Part shown: positions 61,548-64,000 of the stretch, one piece after another
How the letters are laid out: each line of letters starts with the position of its first letter
Position numbering within the stretch: position 1 is the first letter of the stretch
Origin: an uncultured Lachnospiraceae bacterium
GTDB lineage: Bacteria > Bacillota > Clostridia > Lachnospirales > Lachnospiraceae
Reading direction: 5' to 3'
Assembly: GCA_946558465.1 (NCBI GenBank)
Contig: CAMNTM010000006.1
Location: 105,097-169,096 of the forward strand
Length of the DNA: 64,000 bases
Translations under genes and position numbers: made by a program
The notes under the pieces: generated by a model
The model's input: only the letters and a program-made list of their open reading frames with translations
What the model was told of the DNA's origin: nothing
The model's database searches: none

Positions 61548-62798
61548 ATGTTACACCGAAAGAAGAATCTGACTGTTGTAAAGGAATCAGAAGAGCAGAC
61601 AGACAGGCTGATAGAGAAAATTGTAGCGGAGCTGAATGACGGGCAGGATTGGAAAGAGCAGATTGAAGAGCAGACAAGGAAGCGCAAAAAGAGCGCCATA
61701 CGGCAAGTGATCATAGGTGTGGTTTCTGTAATTGCTGCAGCGGCCGCGGTATTTCTTTTTATACATCTTCAGACCTATACCGCAGCAAGAGTATCAGAGA
61801 CTTATAAAAATATAGGGACGGCAGACAGCAGTTATAAGGAATTTGCAAGGGGAGTTTTAAAATACAGCAGGGATGGAATCTCTTATTGGAATCAGAAGGG
61901 AGAGGAGCAGTGGAACCAGCCTTATCAGATTAAGAACCCTTTTATGATAGTAAATGATACTTCAGGGGCAGTTGCCGATAAGGGTGGAAATGATATCATT
62001 GTATTCCAGAAGGAAGGTGTCAGAGGAGAGATACATACGACGCTCCCAATCGAGAAAATAGCAGTGTCTGAGCATGGAATTGTGTGTGCCATATTAAAAA
62101 ACGGAATTGAACCAAAGATCATATGTTATGATACGACAGGAAATATTCTGGTGGAACATAAAAGCTCGCTGGCCGGCACAGGATATCCGATGGCTGTAGA
62201 TATTTCGCCGGGCGGAGAGGTTATGCAGGTTGTTTATTTTTATACACATACAGGAAGAATTACTTCTAAAGTTATATATTATAATTTTGGAGAAGCCGGG
62301 GAAAATAAAACAGATCATCAGGTATCGGCCCAGGAGTATGAGGGCACTATAATGGCATCAGGATTTTTCTTATCCGAGGATGTGTCGGCAGCGGTCGGCG
62401 ATAATCTGCTGACTATTTATAAAGGTGGTGAGGTGCCGAAGGAAGAGGCAAGTATTAAAATTGATAAAGAGATAGAAAATGTATTTCATAATAAAAAATA
62501 TATTGGAATGGTGCTCAGAAATGAAGGAAAGGGAGGATACGAACTCCGCTTGTATAATACAGCCGGTAAAAAAGTATTATCTGAAAATTTTACAGAGGAA
62601 TATAATTATGTGAAGCTTTGCGGAAGCCAGATTATCATGTATGACGGCAGGCGGTGCAGTATTTATATGAGAAGTGGTATAAAAAGATTTGAGGGAGAAA
62701 TGAGAAGTCATATTTTGGAGATATTCCCGGTGGCGGGAGTGAATAAATACGTTGTGATAAATGCGAACGGGATGGAGCATGTTCGGCTTGTAAAATAA
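61548..62798 (+). CDS. DUF5711-like membrane-anchored propeller protein
   Basis: 416 residues. Basic cytoplasmic N-terminus (about 1-50), one membrane helix (about 52-75: VIIGVVSVIAAAAAVFLFIH), then a large outer region with repeated short strands (SRDGISYWNQKGEEQWN, PKIICYDTTGNILVE, YELRLYNTAGKKVL) resembling a beta-propeller. This matches my recollection of the DUF5711 family of Lachnospiraceae; function unknown. It sits between the LysM protein and the CvpA-like gene in one apparent operon, which hints at an envelope role. Confidence 0.7.
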   Translation: MLHRKKNLTVVKESEEQTDRLIEKIVAELNDGQDWKEQIEEQTRKRKKSAIRQVIIGVVSVIAAAAAVFLFIHLQTYTAARVSETYKNIGTADSSYKEFARGVLKYSRDGISYWNQKGEEQWNQPYQIKNPFMIVNDTSGAVADKGGNDIIVFQKEGVRGEIHTTLPIEKIAVSEHGIVCAILKNGIEPKIICYDTTGNILVEHKSSLAGTGYPMAVDISPGGEVMQVVYFYTHTGRITSKVIYYNFGEAGENKTDHQVSAQEYEGTIMASGFFLSEDVSAAVGDNLLTIYKGGEVPKEEASIKIDKEIENVFHNKKYIGMVLRNEGKGGYELRLYNTAGKKVLSENFTEEYNYVKLCGSQIIMYDGRRCSIYMRSGIKRFEGEMRSHILEIFPVAGVNKYVVINANGMEHVRLVK

Positions 62799-62807
62799 GG
62801 AGAAGAT

Positions 62808-63716
62808 ATGAATTGGGTTTTAATAAGTGCAGGTGCAGTTATTGTATTGGGATTTTTAATTGGTGTATACAGAGGGGCGATAAAGATCGCTATTTCATTG
62901 ATAACAACAATTGTTACTTTGATTATAGTGACTATCGCAGCGCCATTTGTAGCAAAAGCAATCTGCGAACTGTCGCCTCTTGATGAGATGATAAAAAGCC
63001 AGGTCAGCAGTACGATGACAGATGCAGCTGCTTCGCAGCTTTTTGGAGGAGATGAAGAGAAGCTGACAGAGGAGGAGGTACGTACAGCTCTTGAAGCTGC
63101 AGGTGTCAGTGAGGAACAGCTGGGGCAGTATGGAATCAGCATTGGAGATATCGTAAATGGAAAAGTAAGCGGTGATGACTTAGCCGAATATGGAATTTCC
63201 AGCAGCATTTTTAATGGCTTTAAAGATAAAAAAGGGCTTGAGGAAACTATTGAAAATGCAGAGATACCGAGGGATATGCAGGTTGCGGCAATAGAAAAAG
63301 CGGATTTGCCTGAGAGTTTTAAGAACCTGCTTTCTACAAATAACAATAGTGAGATTTATGAGGAACTGGGAGTGGAGACCTTTGCCCAGTATGTTGGCGA
63401 ATTTTTATCGAAACTGATTATTAATGTTGTAGCGTACCTGGGTACTTTTATATTAGTAACGATTATTTTACGGGCGGTTGTATTTGCTCTGGATATTATT
63501 GATGATCTTCCTGTGTTTGGGTTTGTAAATCATTTAGCCGGAGGTGCGGCCGGCGTTGTTTGTGCTCTCGTAATTGTGTGGGTGGCTTTTGTAGCTGTGA
63601 CGCTTTTGTATGTCACACCGCCGGGAAAGGAGATTTATAACGCAATACAGGAGAATGGTTTCCTGAAAATGCTGTATGAGTATAATCCCATTATGAAGCT
63701 GGCAACAAAAATTTAA
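62808..63716 (+). CDS. CvpA-family membrane protein
   Basis: 302 residues. N-terminal membrane helices (about 3-22 and 27-50), an acidic, soluble insertion of about 120 residues (60-185), then three hydrophobic segments (about 203-225, 240-262, 264-275). The ends match the CvpA/colicin V production family (FLIGVYRGAIKIAISLI, GFVNHLAGGAAGVVCALVIVWVAF). The long middle insertion is unusual for CvpA proteins. Function unknown; ribosome site AAGGAGAAG. Confidence 0.8.
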   Translation: MNWVLISAGAVIVLGFLIGVYRGAIKIAISLITTIVTLIIVTIAAPFVAKAICELSPLDEMIKSQVSSTMTDAAASQLFGGDEEKLTEEEVRTALEAAGVSEEQLGQYGISIGDIVNGKVSGDDLAEYGISSSIFNGFKDKKGLEETIENAEIPRDMQVAAIEKADLPESFKNLLSTNNNSEIYEELGVETFAQYVGEFLSKLIINVVAYLGTFILVTIILRAVVFALDIIDDLPVFGFVNHLAGGAAGVVCALVIVWVAFVAVTLLYVTPPGKEIYNAIQENGFLKMLYEYNPIMKLATKI

Positions 63717-63723
63717 AAAATGC

Positions 63724-63752
63724 TTGACAGCGCTGCTGAAGGGTGATATTAT
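63724..63752 (+). promoter_or_regulatory. Consensus promoter directly before a terminator
   Basis: TTGACA-N17-TATTAT, immediately after the CvpA-like gene. The predicted start point falls at the base of the terminator at 63757-63786. Confidence 0.5.
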
Positions 63753-63756
63753 AAAG

Positions 63757-63786
63757 GTCCACTTGCGGTAAGGAAGTGGACTTTTT
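63757..63786 (+). terminator. Intrinsic terminator after the CvpA-like gene
   Basis: 8-bp stem GTCCACTT/AAGTGGAC, 9-nt loop, five Ts. Most likely ends the 60.4-63.7 kb operon. Confidence 0.85.
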
Positions 63787-64000
63787 GGTTGCTGTGGAAT
63801 CGAGGAAGATAATAACGGCAGGTCTTATATATTGATATATAAAAATATTATATAAGATTAATCAAAAAGAAAAATAAAAAAGTTGTAAAAAAGTGTTGAC
63901 AAAGCGACAAACAATATGGTAATATATAGAAGTTGTCGCAAGTGACAGCAAAGCAAGAGGACCTTGATAATTAAATAATAGACAACAACCCTGAAAATTC
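63787..64000 (+). promoter_or_regulatory. rRNA operon promoter and leader (gene beyond the right edge)
   Basis: An A/T-tract region (about 63815-63890, UP-element-like) precedes TTGACA (63896-63901), 18 nt, and an extended -10 TGG-TAATAT (63917-63925). Downstream is a small TGTC/GACA hairpin and the run GACCTTGATAATTAAATAA, similar to leader sequences found before 16S rRNA genes in clostridia. No rRNA sequence itself is visible, so this is inference. Confidence 0.6.

Noticed and set aside
63926..64000. Start of the 16S rRNA gene within the window
   Set aside because: No 16S sequence such as the AGAGTTTGATC start appears before the right edge; only promoter and leader are visible.

Overview
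The window most likely comes from a spore-forming gut Firmicute of the Lachnospiraceae type (inference). The grounds are low-to-moderate GC, strong AGGAGG ribosome sites, sigma-A promoters (TTGACA-N17-TAAAAT), a spoVG/yabP/yabQ/spoIIE/cotS sporulation set, the clostridial glgC-glgD pair, a split transketolase, and the order yabO-yabP-yabQ-divIC-spoIIE-tilS-hpt-ftsH known from Bacillus and Clostridia. Most genes are core housekeeping. No phage, CRISPR array, tRNA or complete rRNA gene is present, but the last 150 bases look like the promoter and leader of an rRNA operon lying just beyond the right edge.

Layout. 1-4.3 kb: the end of a GH25/LysM lysozyme and an OmpR-type two-component system. 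4.3-9.8 kb (minus): an unrecognised membrane-anchored protein, a methyltransferase, a QueT transporter with a structured leader, and an aldo/keto reductase with ferredoxin clusters. 10-15.8 kb: asnS, a second two-component system, and a YhaO/YhaN-like nuclease pair. 16-25.2 kb: a MglBAC sugar importer followed by a YesN/YesM-type regulator pair and two further sugar-binding proteins, probably a sugar-sensing module. 25.3-30 kb (minus): murC, dnaD, a dnaI-like loader and prs, with a DnaA-box cluster upstream of dnaD. 30-33.7 kb: glgC, glgD, spoVG and an RluA-type pseudouridine synthase. 33.8-39.2 kb: an unassigned small RNA, T-box-controlled proS, a REP-associated transposase (RAYT), cca and a CotS-like gene. 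39-50.2 kb: phosphoglucomutase, HU, the sporulation/division cluster, and a GH13 amylase. 50.2-59.5 kb: map, pfkA, dnaX-ybaB-recR, transaldolase, split transketolase, asnB. 59.8-64 kb: an HD protein, an MPN-like/LysM membrane protein, a DUF5711-like protein, a CvpA-like protein and the rRNA promoter.

The most striking system is a family of 13 short palindromes (12-nt arm GGGGACGGGGTA, 10-nt loop, 12-nt arm) scattered over 47 kb, with the RAYT gene bracketed by two exact inverted copies. Eleven copies sit at or inside gene 3' ends, one is inserted in frame inside the pseudouridine synthase gene, and one separates the divergent map and pfkA promoters. At least five genes have a C-terminus or stop codon made from the element. 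A second arm (GCCCTGTCCC) lies beside nine copies and could pair with the same left arm, giving two mutually exclusive hairpins. The transposase gene itself carries a +1 frameshift, so the family may no longer be mobile here.
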